Below, piece by piece: positions 28,882 through 37,065 of a DNA stretch of 64,000 nt. Positions within the stretch are counted from its first letter, which is position 1; the number at the start of each line of letters is the position of its first letter. Source of the stretch: Betaproteobacteria bacterium HGW-Betaproteobacteria-9 (lineage in GTDB: Bacteria; Pseudomonadota; Gammaproteobacteria; Burkholderiales; Burkholderiaceae_C). The notes below the pieces were generated by a model. It was given only the letters and a program-made list of their open reading frames with translations. It was not told where the DNA came from and ran no database searches. The stretch covers positions 62,001 through 126,000 of the forward strand of contig PHCC01000002.1 of the NCBI GenBank assembly GCA_002842215.1, in the 5' to 3' direction. Both the position numbers and the translations under genes were made by a program.

Positions 28882-28896
28882 GTCAATGCACATCAG

Positions 28897-28979
28897 CCGT
28901 GGAACCGGCTCCGCCGGGCCACTCGCTGCAGCCCCCCTCCCGCAGGAGGGGGGGGACGACGCGCAGCGGCGCACGGGGG
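28897..28979. repeat. GC-rich dispersed intergenic repeat, copy 4
   Basis: CCGTGGAACCGGCTCCGCCG, CCCCCCTCCCGCAGGAGGGG, GCGCAGCGGCGCACGGGGG. Ends at the likely GTG start of cobS; also open in the cobS frame. Confidence 0.75.
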
Positions 28980-29782
28980 TGTTCCTGTCCTTCCGTCACT
29001 TTTTCATAGCCCTCCAGTTCTTCACCCGCATCCCGGTGACCGGTCGCCTGGCCGACTGGGTCGGTTTTTCGCCCGCCATGCTGCGCGCGAGCGCCGCGCA
29101 TTTCCCGGGGGTGGGCTGGGTGGTGGGCGGGCTCACGGCGGCGGTGTTTGCGGGCCTGCTCACGCTGCTGCCGGCACAGCCCGCTGCGCCCTGGGTGGCG
29201 GCCGTGCTGAGCACCGCGTTCAGCGTCTGGCTGACCGGCGCGTTCCATGAAGACGGGCTGGCCGACACGGCCGATGGCCTGGGCGGCGCGGTGAACCGCG
29301 AACGCGCGCTGGCCATCATGAAGGACTCGCGCATCGGCAGCTACGGCGCGGTGGCGCTGGTGCTGGCCCTGTTGTGCAAGGCGGCGCTGATTGCCCTGCT
29401 GGCGCAGGCCGGTGGCCTGCTGCTGGCGAGCGCGGCGCTGTTTGCTGCCCACGTCAGCTCGCGGCTGATGCCGCTGTTCATCATCCGCACGCTGCCGCAC
29501 GTGGGTGACACGCCGCAATCGAAATCCAAGCCGCTGGCCGAGAGCATCGGTAACGCGGGTGTGTTCACCGGCGTGCTGTGGTGGGCGCTGGCCATGGGGC
29601 TGGTGGTCAGCCTGCTGCCGGCCCTGCACTGGTTCGCAGCGGTGCTCGGCGCGCTGCTCGGCCTGGCGTGGATGTGGCGCCTGCTGAGCCGCCGCCTGCA
29701 GGGCTTCACTGGCGACGGCCTGGGCGCCACGCAGCAGGTGTGCGAGCTGGCGTTTTACCTGGCGCTGGCACTGGCGCTGTGA
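28979..29782 (+). CDS. cobS: Adenosylcobinamide-GDP ribazoletransferase (cobalamin synthase)
   Basis: 267 residues from GTG 28979 (FLSFRHFFIALQFFTRIPV is the normal family start). The same frame is open back to ATG 28781 or ATG 28886, but those 31-66 extra residues are read from two copies of a dispersed repeat. Multi-pass membrane enzyme with the metal-binding motif FHEDGLADTADGLGG. It joins the nucleotide loop to AdoCbi-GDP. The stop overlaps the GTG start of the phosphatase gene. Confidence 0.92.
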   Translation: MFLSFRHFFIALQFFTRIPVTGRLADWVGFSPAMLRASAAHFPGVGWVVGGLTAAVFAGLLTLLPAQPAAPWVAAVLSTAFSVWLTGAFHEDGLADTADGLGGAVNRERALAIMKDSRIGSYGAVALVLALLCKAALIALLAQAGGLLLASAALFAAHVSSRLMPLFIIRTLPHVGDTPQSKSKPLAESIGNAGVFTGVLWWALAMGLVVSLLPALHWFAAVLGALLGLAWMWRLLSRRLQGFTGDGLGATQQVCELAFYLALALAL

Positions 29783-30372
29783 AACTCTGGCTGCTGCGCC
29801 ACGCCCGGGTGGAGCTCGAATCCGGGTTCTGCTACGGCGCGACCGACGTGCCGGCCAACGCCGCGCTCACGCGGCAGGCGGCCGAGGCCGCGGCGGCGAT
29901 GCTGCCGACCGGCTTGCCGGTGTGGGTGTCGGGTCTGGGCCGTGCGCAGCAGCTGGCGCTGGCACTGACCACGCTGCGGCCCGACCTGGGCGACCCGGCC
30001 ATCGACACCCGCCTGAACGAAATGGACTTCGGGCATTGGGAGCTGCAGCGCTGGGACGACATCCCGCGCGCCGCGTTCGACGTCTGGATGGCCGACTTCG
30101 CGCACCACCGCTTCGGTGGCGCCGAGAGCACGCAGGAGCTCATCGACCGCGTGGCCGACGCGCTGGACGCGCTGCGAGACAGTGCGCTCGGCGAAGCGGT
30201 CTGGGTCACCCACGCTGGCGTGATCCGCGCGGCGCAGTTCGTTGCCACCCACGGCCGTGGACCCATTGGTGGCGTGGCGCAGTGGCCAAATGACGCGCCC
30301 GGGACCGGCGGCCACCTCTGCCTGGACTGGTTGTCCGGCGCTCGGCCACTCAGGGCACACTGTGGCCCATGA
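29779..30372 (+). CDS. Histidine phosphatase family protein, probable alpha-ribazole phosphatase
   Basis: 197 residues from GTG 29779. Phosphohistidine motif LLRHARVELE near the start, then CYGATDVPA, the Arg in VSGLGRAQQLA, MDFGHWELQRWDDI and the second His in WVTHAGVIRA. The fold and operon position fit the phosphatase that dephosphorylates alpha-ribazole phosphate or cobalamin phosphate. Its TGA overlaps ATG 30369, the reconstructed original start of the DUF445 gene. Confidence 0.86.
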   Translation: MKLWLLRHARVELESGFCYGATDVPANAALTRQAAEAAAAMLPTGLPVWVSGLGRAQQLALALTTLRPDLGDPAIDTRLNEMDFGHWELQRWDDIPRAAFDVWMADFAHHRFGGAESTQELIDRVADALDALRDSALGEAVWVTHAGVIRAAQFVATHGRGPIGGVAQWPNDAPGTGGHLCLDWLSGARPLRAHCGP

Positions 30373-30387
30373 ACCTCCCGCCGATTA

Positions 30388-30653
30388 GGGCCTGTTAACA
30401 CTATTTTTCCAAGATGCGTTGCGGATCAAAAAGGCCATGCGCAAGGCGCGAAACGCGGCCGGGGTCACCCCCCGGCAAGGCTTCGCAACGCCGCGCAGGG
30501 CCTTTTTGGCCGCAACCCGAAGGGAATGGGTTGAAAACAGCGCCACTCGTTGTTGCACTCCTAGGCCAGACATCCAGTCTGGCCGTCGTCGCGCGCCTAG
30601 ATTGGCGCTGTTTTCAACCTATTCGCACTTGGAAAAATAGTGTTAACAGGCCC
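30388..30653 (+). mobile_element. 266-bp MITE-like element, copy 1, inserted in the DUF445 gene
   Basis: Terminal inverted repeats GGGCCTGTTAACACTATTTT / AAAATAGTGTTAACAGGCCC, flanked by TA at 30386-30387 and 30654-30655 (target duplication). The interior holds two large imperfect hairpins: one built on AAAAAGGCC...GGCCTTTTT, the other on TTGAAAACAGCGCCA...TGGCGCTGTTTTCAA. It codes no transposase. A second copy of the same length, with about 13 mismatches and no indels by eye, is at 56760-57025 in the opposite orientation. TA duplication suggests mobilisation by an IS5/IS427-type or IS630-type transposase (inference). Confidence 0.9.
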
Positions 30654-31929
30654 TAACCCATCCGCCAGCCTGGCCCGCATGAAGGCGCTGGCGCTCGGCC
30701 TGCTGCTGCTGGCCGTGGTGATCTACATAGTGGCCACGCTGCTGACCCCGCGCCACGACGCCTGGGCCTATGTGGCCGCCGCAGCGGGTGCGGCGGTGGT
30801 CGGCGCGCTGGCCGACTGGTTTGCCGTGGTCGCGCTGTTCCGCCACCCGCTGGGCCTGCCGATCCCGCACACCGCCATCATCGTGGCCAACAAGGACCGG
30901 CTGGGCGCGCAGCTGGCGCGCTTTCTGGGCACCCACTTCCTCACCGCCGAACACGTGCGGCCCATGCTCGCGCGCTGGGATGTGGGCCAGGAGCTGGGCC
31001 GCTGGCTGGCGCAGCCCGAGTCGGCCGCCCGCGTGGGCCGGTGGCTGCAGCGGGCCACGCCGGCCTTGCTGAACGCGCTCGATCAGACCCTCGTGCGCCA
31101 GTGGGTGGCGCAAATCGCGCAGCGCCTGCTGCGCCAGGTGGACGTGGCCACGCTCGGTGGCCAGGCGCTCGCCGCGCTCACGCAACACGGCCACCACCAG
31201 CAGTGGCTCAACGGCCTGTTGCAGCAGATGGCGCACTGGGCCGAACAAGAGGCGGTGCAGGAGCAGCTCACCGAGCGCATCGCGGGCGAACTCAAACAGC
31301 TCAAGTACGTGGGCCTCGACCAGATGGCCGCGCGGCTGGCCACGCGCAAGCTGGTGGCCGCGCTCACCCACACCCTGGCCGATGTGGCGGCCGACCCGCA
31401 GCACGAGCTGCGCCACCGGTTTGATGACTGGATGGCGCAGTCCATCCAGCGCCTGCAAACCGATGCCGACTGGCAGGCGCGCGTGGCCACCTGGCGCGAC
31501 GCCTGGCTGGACCAGCCGCAATGGAACGAGCCCATCGAAGCCTGGTGGCACGAGGTGATGCAGCGCCTGCGCGACGAAGCGCAGAACCCCGATACCGCGC
31601 TCGCCGGGCGTTTCGCCAGCGTGGTGCAAGCGGCGGGACAGCAGTTGCTGGCCGACGCCACGCTGCGCGACTGGCTCAACACCCAGGCGCAGCAGGTGCT
31701 GCTGCGTGCGCTGGAAGGCAGCCGCGACAACATCGTCGGCTTCGTGGCGCAGCGGGTGGAGGCTTGGGACGCGCACGACATGAGCCGCGTGCTGGAAGAC
31801 CACATCGGCCGCGACCTGCAGTTCATCCGCATCAACGGCACGCTGGTGGGGGCGCTGGTGGGGCTGCTGCTGCACGCCGCCACCGAGATGGCGACGGCGC
31901 TGCCCGTGGTGCAGAGCTGGATGAGATGA
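30640..31929 (+). CDS. DUF445 membrane protein, 5' end displaced by a MITE insertion
   Basis: 429 residues as read from GTG 30640, which lies inside the right terminal repeat of the element; ATG 30679 (MKALALGLLLLAVVIYIVA) is an internal alternative. Removing the element plus one TA joins ATG 30369 to this frame (MNLPPINPSASLARMKALA), an ATGA overlap with the phosphatase gene, so the original start was 30369. DUF445 family: N-terminal membrane helices, VVGALADWFAVVALFRHPLG, a long helical middle and a C-terminal helix (TLVGALVGLLLHAATEMA). Biochemical role unknown. Expression may now be reduced or start from inside the element. Confidence 0.88.
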   Translation: MLTGPNPSASLARMKALALGLLLLAVVIYIVATLLTPRHDAWAYVAAAAGAAVVGALADWFAVVALFRHPLGLPIPHTAIIVANKDRLGAQLARFLGTHFLTAEHVRPMLARWDVGQELGRWLAQPESAARVGRWLQRATPALLNALDQTLVRQWVAQIAQRLLRQVDVATLGGQALAALTQHGHHQQWLNGLLQQMAHWAEQEAVQEQLTERIAGELKQLKYVGLDQMAARLATRKLVAALTHTLADVAADPQHELRHRFDDWMAQSIQRLQTDADWQARVATWRDAWLDQPQWNEPIEAWWHEVMQRLRDEAQNPDTALAGRFASVVQAAGQQLLADATLRDWLNTQAQQVLLRALEGSRDNIVGFVAQRVEAWDAHDMSRVLEDHIGRDLQFIRINGTLVGALVGLLLHAATEMATALPVVQSWMR

Positions 31930-31932
31930 ATC

Positions 31933-32000
31933 TCCCCCCGCGCCGCCTTCGGCGTCACCCCCCAGGGGGCGCCAGCAGCGGCCCGGCAAAGCCGGTTCCG
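31933..32000. repeat. GC-rich dispersed intergenic repeat, copy 5
   Basis: CCCCCCGCGCCGCCTTCGGC, CCCCCCAGGGGG, then GGCCCGGCAAAGCCGGTTCC, in the same orientation as copy 2. It sits between the convergent DUF445 and nth genes, where a hairpin could end transcription. Confidence 0.7.
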
Positions 32001-32052
32001 CGCTGGCCTGTGCTGGCGTGGTTGCGCGCGGGGCGGATCTGCCCCGAGATCT

Positions 32053-32688
32053 TCAGCCTGTCGTCTTGGGCTTGAAATCGCAATACGCCGACACCGCGCA
32101 CCGGTGGCACAGCGGTTTGCGCGCCATGCACACATAGCGCCCGAGCAGGATCAGCCAGTGGTGCGAGTCCACCGCATAAGCGGGCGGCACGCGTTTCATC
32201 AGCTGCTGCTCCACCGCCAGCGGCGTCTTGCCCGGGGCCAGGCCGGTGCGGTTGCTGACGCGGAAGATGTGCGTGTCCACCGCCATGGTGGGCTGGCCGA
32301 AGGCCACGTTGAGCACCACGTTGGCCGTCTTGCGGCCCACGCCGGGCAGGGCTTCGAGCGCCTCGCGGGTGCGCGGCACCTCGCCGCCGTGGCGCTCCAC
32401 CAGGATGCGGCAGGTCTGCATCAGGTGTTTGGCCTTGCTGCGGTACAGGCCGATGGTCTTGATGTAACTCTCCAGGCCCTCCTGCCCGAGCGCGAGGATT
32501 TTCTGCGGCGTGTTGGCCACCGGGAACAGCTTGCGCGTCGCCTTGTTCACGCCCACGTCGGTGGCCTGGGCCGAGAGCAGCACAGCCGTCAGCAGCTCGA
32601 ACACGCTGGTGTATTCCAGCTCGGTCACCGGGTGCGGGTTGGCGGCTTGCAGGGTAGAAAAGAAGGCTTCGATGGCGGCGGGTTTCAT
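32053..32688 (-). CDS. nth: Endonuclease III (DNA glycosylase/AP lyase)
   Basis: 211 residues. Helix-hairpin-helix LPGVGRKTANVVL with the catalytic Lys, catalytic Asp in VDTHIFRVSNR, and the C-terminal [4Fe-4S] ligands as Cys-x6-Cys-x2-Cys-x5-Cys in CMARKPLCHRCAVSAYC. It removes oxidised pyrimidines in base-excision repair. Confidence 0.96.
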   Translation of the reverse strand: MKPAAIEAFFSTLQAANPHPVTELEYTSVFELLTAVLLSAQATDVGVNKATRKLFPVANTPQKILALGQEGLESYIKTIGLYRSKAKHLMQTCRILVERHGGEVPRTREALEALPGVGRKTANVVLNVAFGQPTMAVDTHIFRVSNRTGLAPGKTPLAVEQQLMKRVPPAYAVDSHHWLILLGRYVCMARKPLCHRCAVSAYCDFKPKTTG

Positions 32689-32702
32689 AGGCTGATGCGG
32701 GT

Positions 32703-33200
32703 TTACAGGGTGACGCCCCTGGACGCGAGCCGTTCCTTCACCCGCTGTTCCACCTTGGGCCCGAGCAGGCGGCCGAACTGCACGCCGATCTCGAACGATT
32801 CCCGGTTGAGCGCGGGCGTGACCTGGGTGAGCTTGCGGCCGGTGTCCGAAGCGTAGAAAACCAGCAGTTGCTGGATGTCCTCGGCGCTGAAATGCTTGTG
32901 GTACAGGTGCACCATCAGCGCCTTGAACACGCCGATGTTTTCATCGAACACCGCTTCGTGGGCTTCGGCGACGATACGCAGGTGTTCTTCGGTCAACTTG
33001 GGCTGCTTCTGGCGCAGCTGCAGCACCAGTTGCTGCAACACGGTGTTCATGTTGGCGCGCGCGTTGCTCATGGTCTGGGTGAGTTCGAGCAACTGCTCGA
33101 TGTCGGCGCGTTTGGCGTCGTCCAGTTCCTGCGCCCAGGCGCTGTGGGCGAGCGTCAGACTCAGCGCGAGGGCCGCGAGCAGAGAGCGTATGAAGGGCAT
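32703..33200 (-). CDS. Secreted DUF2059 protein
   Basis: 165 residues with a signal peptide (SLLAALALSLTLAHSAWA, then QELDDAKRADIEQLL). The helical mature part fits DUF2059: MSNARANMNTVLQQLVLQLR, FSAEDIQQLLVFYASDTGRKL. Probably periplasmic; function unknown. It reads in the same direction as nth and lies 14 bp upstream of it. Confidence 0.85.
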   Translation of the reverse strand: MPFIRSLLAALALSLTLAHSAWAQELDDAKRADIEQLLELTQTMSNARANMNTVLQQLVLQLRQKQPKLTEEHLRIVAEAHEAVFDENIGVFKALMVHLYHKHFSAEDIQQLLVFYASDTGRKLTQVTPALNRESFEIGVQFGRLLGPKVEQRVKERLASRGVTL

Positions 33201-33272
33201 GGTCAGACCGGGAGAAGTGGCGGGGCGTCTGCGATCTTATGTGCTTCCCGTTCCAGATAGCGAGACACAGCC

Positions 33273-33359
33273 ATACCTCGGCCATTCGCCGACCGCCTTC
33301 ACAACGCCGAAACCTCCGCCATCCGCGAACGCTTGAAGTGACTGGGCAACCCGTGCCAA
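33273..33359 (+). pseudogene. Remnant of the 5' end of the PLP aminotransferase gene
   Basis: In frame it reads IPRPFADRLHNAETSAIRE, then RLK, a TGA at 33339-33341, then LGNPC. The live gene at 58993 begins MPLQFADRLNNVETSAIRE, then LFKLLGKPG. The DNA alignment is ungapped at a constant offset of 25,720 bp, with 37 of 40 bases identical at 33291-33330. The start codon is lost (ATA). Similarity continues upstream to about 33227 (GTCTGCGATC against GTCTGCTATC). It lies just outside the last eCIS gene. Confidence 0.85.
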
Positions 33360-33362
33360 GCG

Positions 33363-33863
33363 TCAGGCGCTCGCCGCCTTCAGGTTTTTCAGCATGCCCT
33401 GGATCGCCGTCTCCACGGTCTTGGCGCGCTCGGCGAGCTCCTTGCCGCGCAGCTCCAGGGCCTTGGTGGTCAGTGCGGCCTGTTCTTTCAGTTCGGGGGA
33501 TTTTTCCAGGGCGCGTTTGAAGGCGTCGCTGCGGATCAGGGCGCTGTGTTCCTTGTTGTCGGCCAGGCCCTGCTGGGTGCGTTGGGCCAGCTGTTTGCCG
33601 TAGCCGGTGAGCGCCTCGCCGATCTCGCTGGCGACCTGGGCCGGCGGGTCGTCCGCCGCCCGGCGGGCCTTGGCCCGCAGCTCCGGGAGGTCGGGCACCT
33701 TGAGCACGGCGCCCCTGGGCAGGGTGCTCAGGTCGCTCAGCCGCGGGTTGGCTTTCAGGATGGCGGCCTCGGCCTTTTCGCGCTGCTTGGGCGTCAGGCG
33801 CTCGAACATCAGGTCGGCGATCTCGGCCAGGGATTTTTCGCCTCGGAAGCTGGTGATCGGCAT
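33363..33863 (-). CDS. Last gene of the eCIS operon: LysM-like N-terminus plus helical tail
   Basis: 166 residues, good ribosome site (AAGGAG) before ATG 33863. The N-terminal 60 residues (SLAEIADLMFERLTPKQREK, ILKANPRL, GAVLKVPDLPEL) have the layout of a LysM-type module; the remaining 100 residues are charged helices likely to coil. It follows the beta-helix protein by 12 bp. An anchoring or assembly role in the injection system is inferred from position only. Confidence 0.7.
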   Translation of the reverse strand: MPITSFRGEKSLAEIADLMFERLTPKQREKAEAAILKANPRLSDLSTLPRGAVLKVPDLPELRAKARRAADDPPAQVASEIGEALTGYGKQLAQRTQQGLADNKEHSALIRSDAFKRALEKSPELKEQAALTTKALELRGKELAERAKTVETAIQGMLKNLKAASA

Positions 33864-33875
33864 GGCAAGACTCCT

Positions 33876-36800
33876 TCAGAGACCGATGACGTTGGTCAGG
33901 TTGATGTCGGCCGGGGTGGGCGTGCCCCCTTGCACCACGATCGGGCCGGTGCTGGTGTTGCCCATCACGATGGCGCGCTTCAACTCGGGGAACAGGAAGA
34001 GGGTCTGCAGGTCCCCCAGGCCGATCAGCCGGTTGTTGCTGGCGTTGAGCGTGCGCGCGGTGAGCTGGCCGATCACCGGTTGCGCGCTGCCTTCGCCGAC
34101 CGCTTCGCAGTGGTTGGTGTTGAAGAGGCAGTCGGCGACGCCGGCGCAGCGGTTCAACGGCACCAAGGACAGGTGGCCGCGCAGCCGGTTGCCGCGGATG
34201 GACAGGATGCCCGTGCGCGCGGGCACCGCCGCCGCCAGGCTGTCGGTCAGCAGGAAGCCCGCTTCGCCCGCCGAGACGAAGCTGGCCAGGGCGAAGTGGG
34301 TGAAGCGCACGCTGCTGTTGGGCGCGATGTTGATCGCCCGCCAGGCCAGCGGCTCGGGCTTCTGGCTGTCGTCGCCGATGCGGTCCACCTGGTTGTCGTC
34401 GATCGCGCAGTGGTCAAACGGCGGCAGCACATGCAGGCCGCTGATCTGGCCGCTGCCGCGGTCCGGGCCGATGCCGAAGCAGCGGTTGCCCGCGACGCGC
34501 AACTGCCCCATGGCCAGCGCGCGCACCGCATCGACCGCGGGCGAGCCGGTGGCCGTGCGCGCGACCCGGCCCAGGCTGTTGTCAAGCAGGTCGGCGCGCT
34601 CCACGCGGACCAGCTGGATCGCGGCGAAGGCGGTGTTTTCCACGTTGGCGGCCAGGCCGAGGTCGTGGCACTGGTTGCCCGAAAAGCGCAGCACGCCGGC
34701 CGAGGCGCTGCGCGCCATCACCAGCGCGCCGAGTCCGAGTTGTTCGAAATGGTTGTCGCTGATCACCGCGTGTTCGACGCGGTGGTTGATCACCACCCCG
34801 TTGCCCCGCAGCATGCGCAGGCGGTTGCCGCCGATGCGCGCGCGGTCCAGCGCCACCGGGTCCAGCCCCTCTTCGAGCACGATGCCGTCGCCGCTGCGCT
34901 CGGCGGCACCGGAGATCTCGTTGCCCTCGATGGACAGGCCATCGACCCCGGCCCGGATGCCGGCGCCGGCGGTGTAGATGACGTTGCTGGCAATGTGCAT
35001 GGGCGAGCCGGGCAGGGTGGCGCCGGTGGCGACCACGGCGGCCTGGTTGCCCACCAGCATCAGGTTGTCCACGATGCGGGTGTTGCCGAAATGCAGGCTG
35101 GTGCCGTCGAGGTTGACCGCGCGCTGGCTGCAGAACAGGAGGTTGCGCGCGATCCGCAGTTCGGCGGTGAGCAGGTGTTTGCGCTCGCGGTCGGTCACCG
35201 CCGCGATGCCGCGTTCGGCCACCAGCGCGCACTGCTCGATCTTCGCGCCGAGCACGTTGCCGGCCAGCCCGATGGCCACGCTGGTGCCGTTGCCCACCGA
35301 CAGGCCGAGCACGTTGATGTGCTGCGCGAGCAGGTCGATCACCTGGGTCGCCAGCAGCATGGCGGTGGTGCCCGAGGTGCGCGCTGAGCCGAGCAGGCTG
35401 AGGTTTTCCAGCGCCACGCCGTTGCTGTCGTTGATGTTCACCACGGTGCCGGGCTCGCTGCCCTGCAGCACGGTGGCCCAGCCCTGGCCGCGGATGCGCA
35501 GCGAGCGCGCGCCCTCGATGTTCAGCGGCGCCGACAGGTTGTAGGTGCCGATGCCCAGGCAGACCGTGCCGCCGGTGGCCTTGAGGCTGTCCACCGCCTG
35601 TTGCAGCGTGGCGCTGCCGTTGTTGTGGTTTTCCGCGCTGACGCAGACCGAGCAGTCGCAGCCATGGCCCTCGGGCATGGGCGGCCACAGCGTGCGGCAG
35701 TCGGTCTCCGCGTCGGGGAAGTTCACCACGGCGAGCCGGGCGTGGTGGTGGTGGGTGCCCAGCGGCGGGGCGCGGTCCAGTTCTTCGATTTTGGCGTTGG
35801 TGCTGCGCGCGGCGAACACCCAGTGGTCGCCGCTGTGGAACTGGCCACCGGCCGGATCGAGGCTGAACTCAACCAGGATGCCATGCTCCAGAAACAGGCG
35901 CGTGCCCAGCGGCGGGATCAGGATCTCGCCGGTGCTGGCGGGCGCGTCCAGGTCCTGGCCGGCCACCGCGCTGCCGTCTTCGCGGCGCACCTGGCCCGAC
36001 TGGTCCCAGCGCCGCACCCGGGTGTTGCGCAGCGGGTCGGTGGCCTGTTGCGCATCGGTGGGGAACAGGCCGGCGCTCAGCGGCTGGTCGAAAGTCAGCG
36101 TGCGCGCGATCGGGTCCACCCCGCTGGCGGCGCGGATGCGGCGCAGCTCGCCGGGCAGGCCGTGCAGCTCGCGGTGGTCGTCGGTGACTTCGACCCAGTC
36201 GCCGTCGTTGAAGCGCAGCACGTCGTCGCGCCCGATGCTCTCGACCGTGACGCGGTCGCGCGCCGGGTTGAGGTGGGTCGCGCGCGAAGCCACGCTGGCG
36301 TTGTCGCGCGACCACTTGAAGGTGGCCGTGCCGAGTGCGCCGCCCTGGTGCACCTCCACACGGTAGAGCTGGTTCTCCAGCCCGCGGTAGCCTGCGGCCG
36401 GCGGCACGCTGCAGGGGTTGGGCTCGAAGCCGGGGTCGCCGGTGGCGGTGGACAGGCGCGCGGCCGACGGCGCGGTGGCGGCCAACCAGGCGGGGATGTC
36501 TTCGTCGGGCGTGGCGCAACTGATCGCGCCGTCGATGGGCAACAGCTTCACCTGCCACACCGTCTGGCGCCGGCCGGTGGTGTCCACGCCGACGGCCGGC
36601 TCGATCAGCCCGGGCACCTGCAGCGCGGTCACGTCGCGTTGCCACACGTCCAGGTACACCAGGTGCGGCCCGGCGGCGGGCAACGCGGGCGGCTCGGGGT
36701 AGTAGGGCTGGTCCAGGTAGTCCAGCGCGGTGGTGCCGGCGAGCTCGGCCAGGTGCGGGTCCCAGGCGTCGGGCGTGCCGCCGTGGTTCTCGGCCAGCAG

Positions 36801-37052
36801 GCCATCCACGTACATGCGCCCCGGGCCGATGCTCAGGGCGCCCGCGGTCGCCTCGATGCGAAAACCGTCGGGCGTGGTGCGCGGCACCACGCTGCCGTTG
36901 AAGGTGTCCCAGCTGCCGGCCTGCAGCCGCCGGCCGAGCTGGGCCACCCACTCGTTCCAGTCCGCGTCCAGCTGGACGCGGCCCTGCTGCATGACCACGC
37001 CCAGGAAGTCCTGGCGGGCGTCAAAGCGCACGCGGCTCAGATCGAAACTCAT
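33876..37052 (-). CDS. eCIS-associated DUF6519 / right-handed beta-helix protein
   Basis: 1058 residues from ATG 37052, preceded by GGAGGG; an in-frame ORF extension upstream overlaps the next gene and is not coding. The N-terminus (MSFDLSRVRFDARQDFLGVV, VQLDADWNEWVAQLGRR) is the DUF6519 hallmark. The middle has CDCSVC, and from about residue 500 there are Asn/Val/Gly-rich repeating rungs (NNGSATLQQAVDSLKATGG, LRIRGQGW, NRLRMLRGNGVVIN) typical of pectate-lyase-like beta-helices. Such folds act in phage tailspikes and fibres, so a receptor-binding or surface role is plausible. Confidence 0.75.
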   Translation of the reverse strand: MSFDLSRVRFDARQDFLGVVMQQGRVQLDADWNEWVAQLGRRLQAGSWDTFNGSVVPRTTPDGFRIEATAGALSIGPGRMYVDGLLAENHGGTPDAWDPHLAELAGTTALDYLDQPYYPEPPALPAAGPHLVYLDVWQRDVTALQVPGLIEPAVGVDTTGRRQTVWQVKLLPIDGAISCATPDEDIPAWLAATAPSAARLSTATGDPGFEPNPCSVPPAAGYRGLENQLYRVEVHQGGALGTATFKWSRDNASVASRATHLNPARDRVTVESIGRDDVLRFNDGDWVEVTDDHRELHGLPGELRRIRAASGVDPIARTLTFDQPLSAGLFPTDAQQATDPLRNTRVRRWDQSGQVRREDGSAVAGQDLDAPASTGEILIPPLGTRLFLEHGILVEFSLDPAGGQFHSGDHWVFAARSTNAKIEELDRAPPLGTHHHHARLAVVNFPDAETDCRTLWPPMPEGHGCDCSVCVSAENHNNGSATLQQAVDSLKATGGTVCLGIGTYNLSAPLNIEGARSLRIRGQGWATVLQGSEPGTVVNINDSNGVALENLSLLGSARTSGTTAMLLATQVIDLLAQHINVLGLSVGNGTSVAIGLAGNVLGAKIEQCALVAERGIAAVTDRERKHLLTAELRIARNLLFCSQRAVNLDGTSLHFGNTRIVDNLMLVGNQAAVVATGATLPGSPMHIASNVIYTAGAGIRAGVDGLSIEGNEISGAAERSGDGIVLEEGLDPVALDRARIGGNRLRMLRGNGVVINHRVEHAVISDNHFEQLGLGALVMARSASAGVLRFSGNQCHDLGLAANVENTAFAAIQLVRVERADLLDNSLGRVARTATGSPAVDAVRALAMGQLRVAGNRCFGIGPDRGSGQISGLHVLPPFDHCAIDDNQVDRIGDDSQKPEPLAWRAINIAPNSSVRFTHFALASFVSAGEAGFLLTDSLAAAVPARTGILSIRGNRLRGHLSLVPLNRCAGVADCLFNTNHCEAVGEGSAQPVIGQLTARTLNASNNRLIGLGDLQTLFLFPELKRAIVMGNTSTGPIVVQGGTPTPADINLTNVIGL

Positions 37053-37065
37053 GGTGCTCCCTCCT

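Noticed and set aside
26053..28974. 973-residue open frame on the minus strand
   Set aside because: Antisense to cobC-cobQ-cobT-cobS; composition is His/Arg/Ala-rich as expected for shadow frames at high G+C.
29779..30372. RHA instead of RHG in the phosphatase as a loss of activity
   Set aside because: The catalytic His and Arg are kept; the Gly to Ala change alone does not argue for inactivity.
30414..30656. ORFs of about 70-80 codons inside both copies of the 266-bp element
   Set aside because: They occur in both copies because the DNA is the same; no ribosome site or known domain; part of the hairpin structure.
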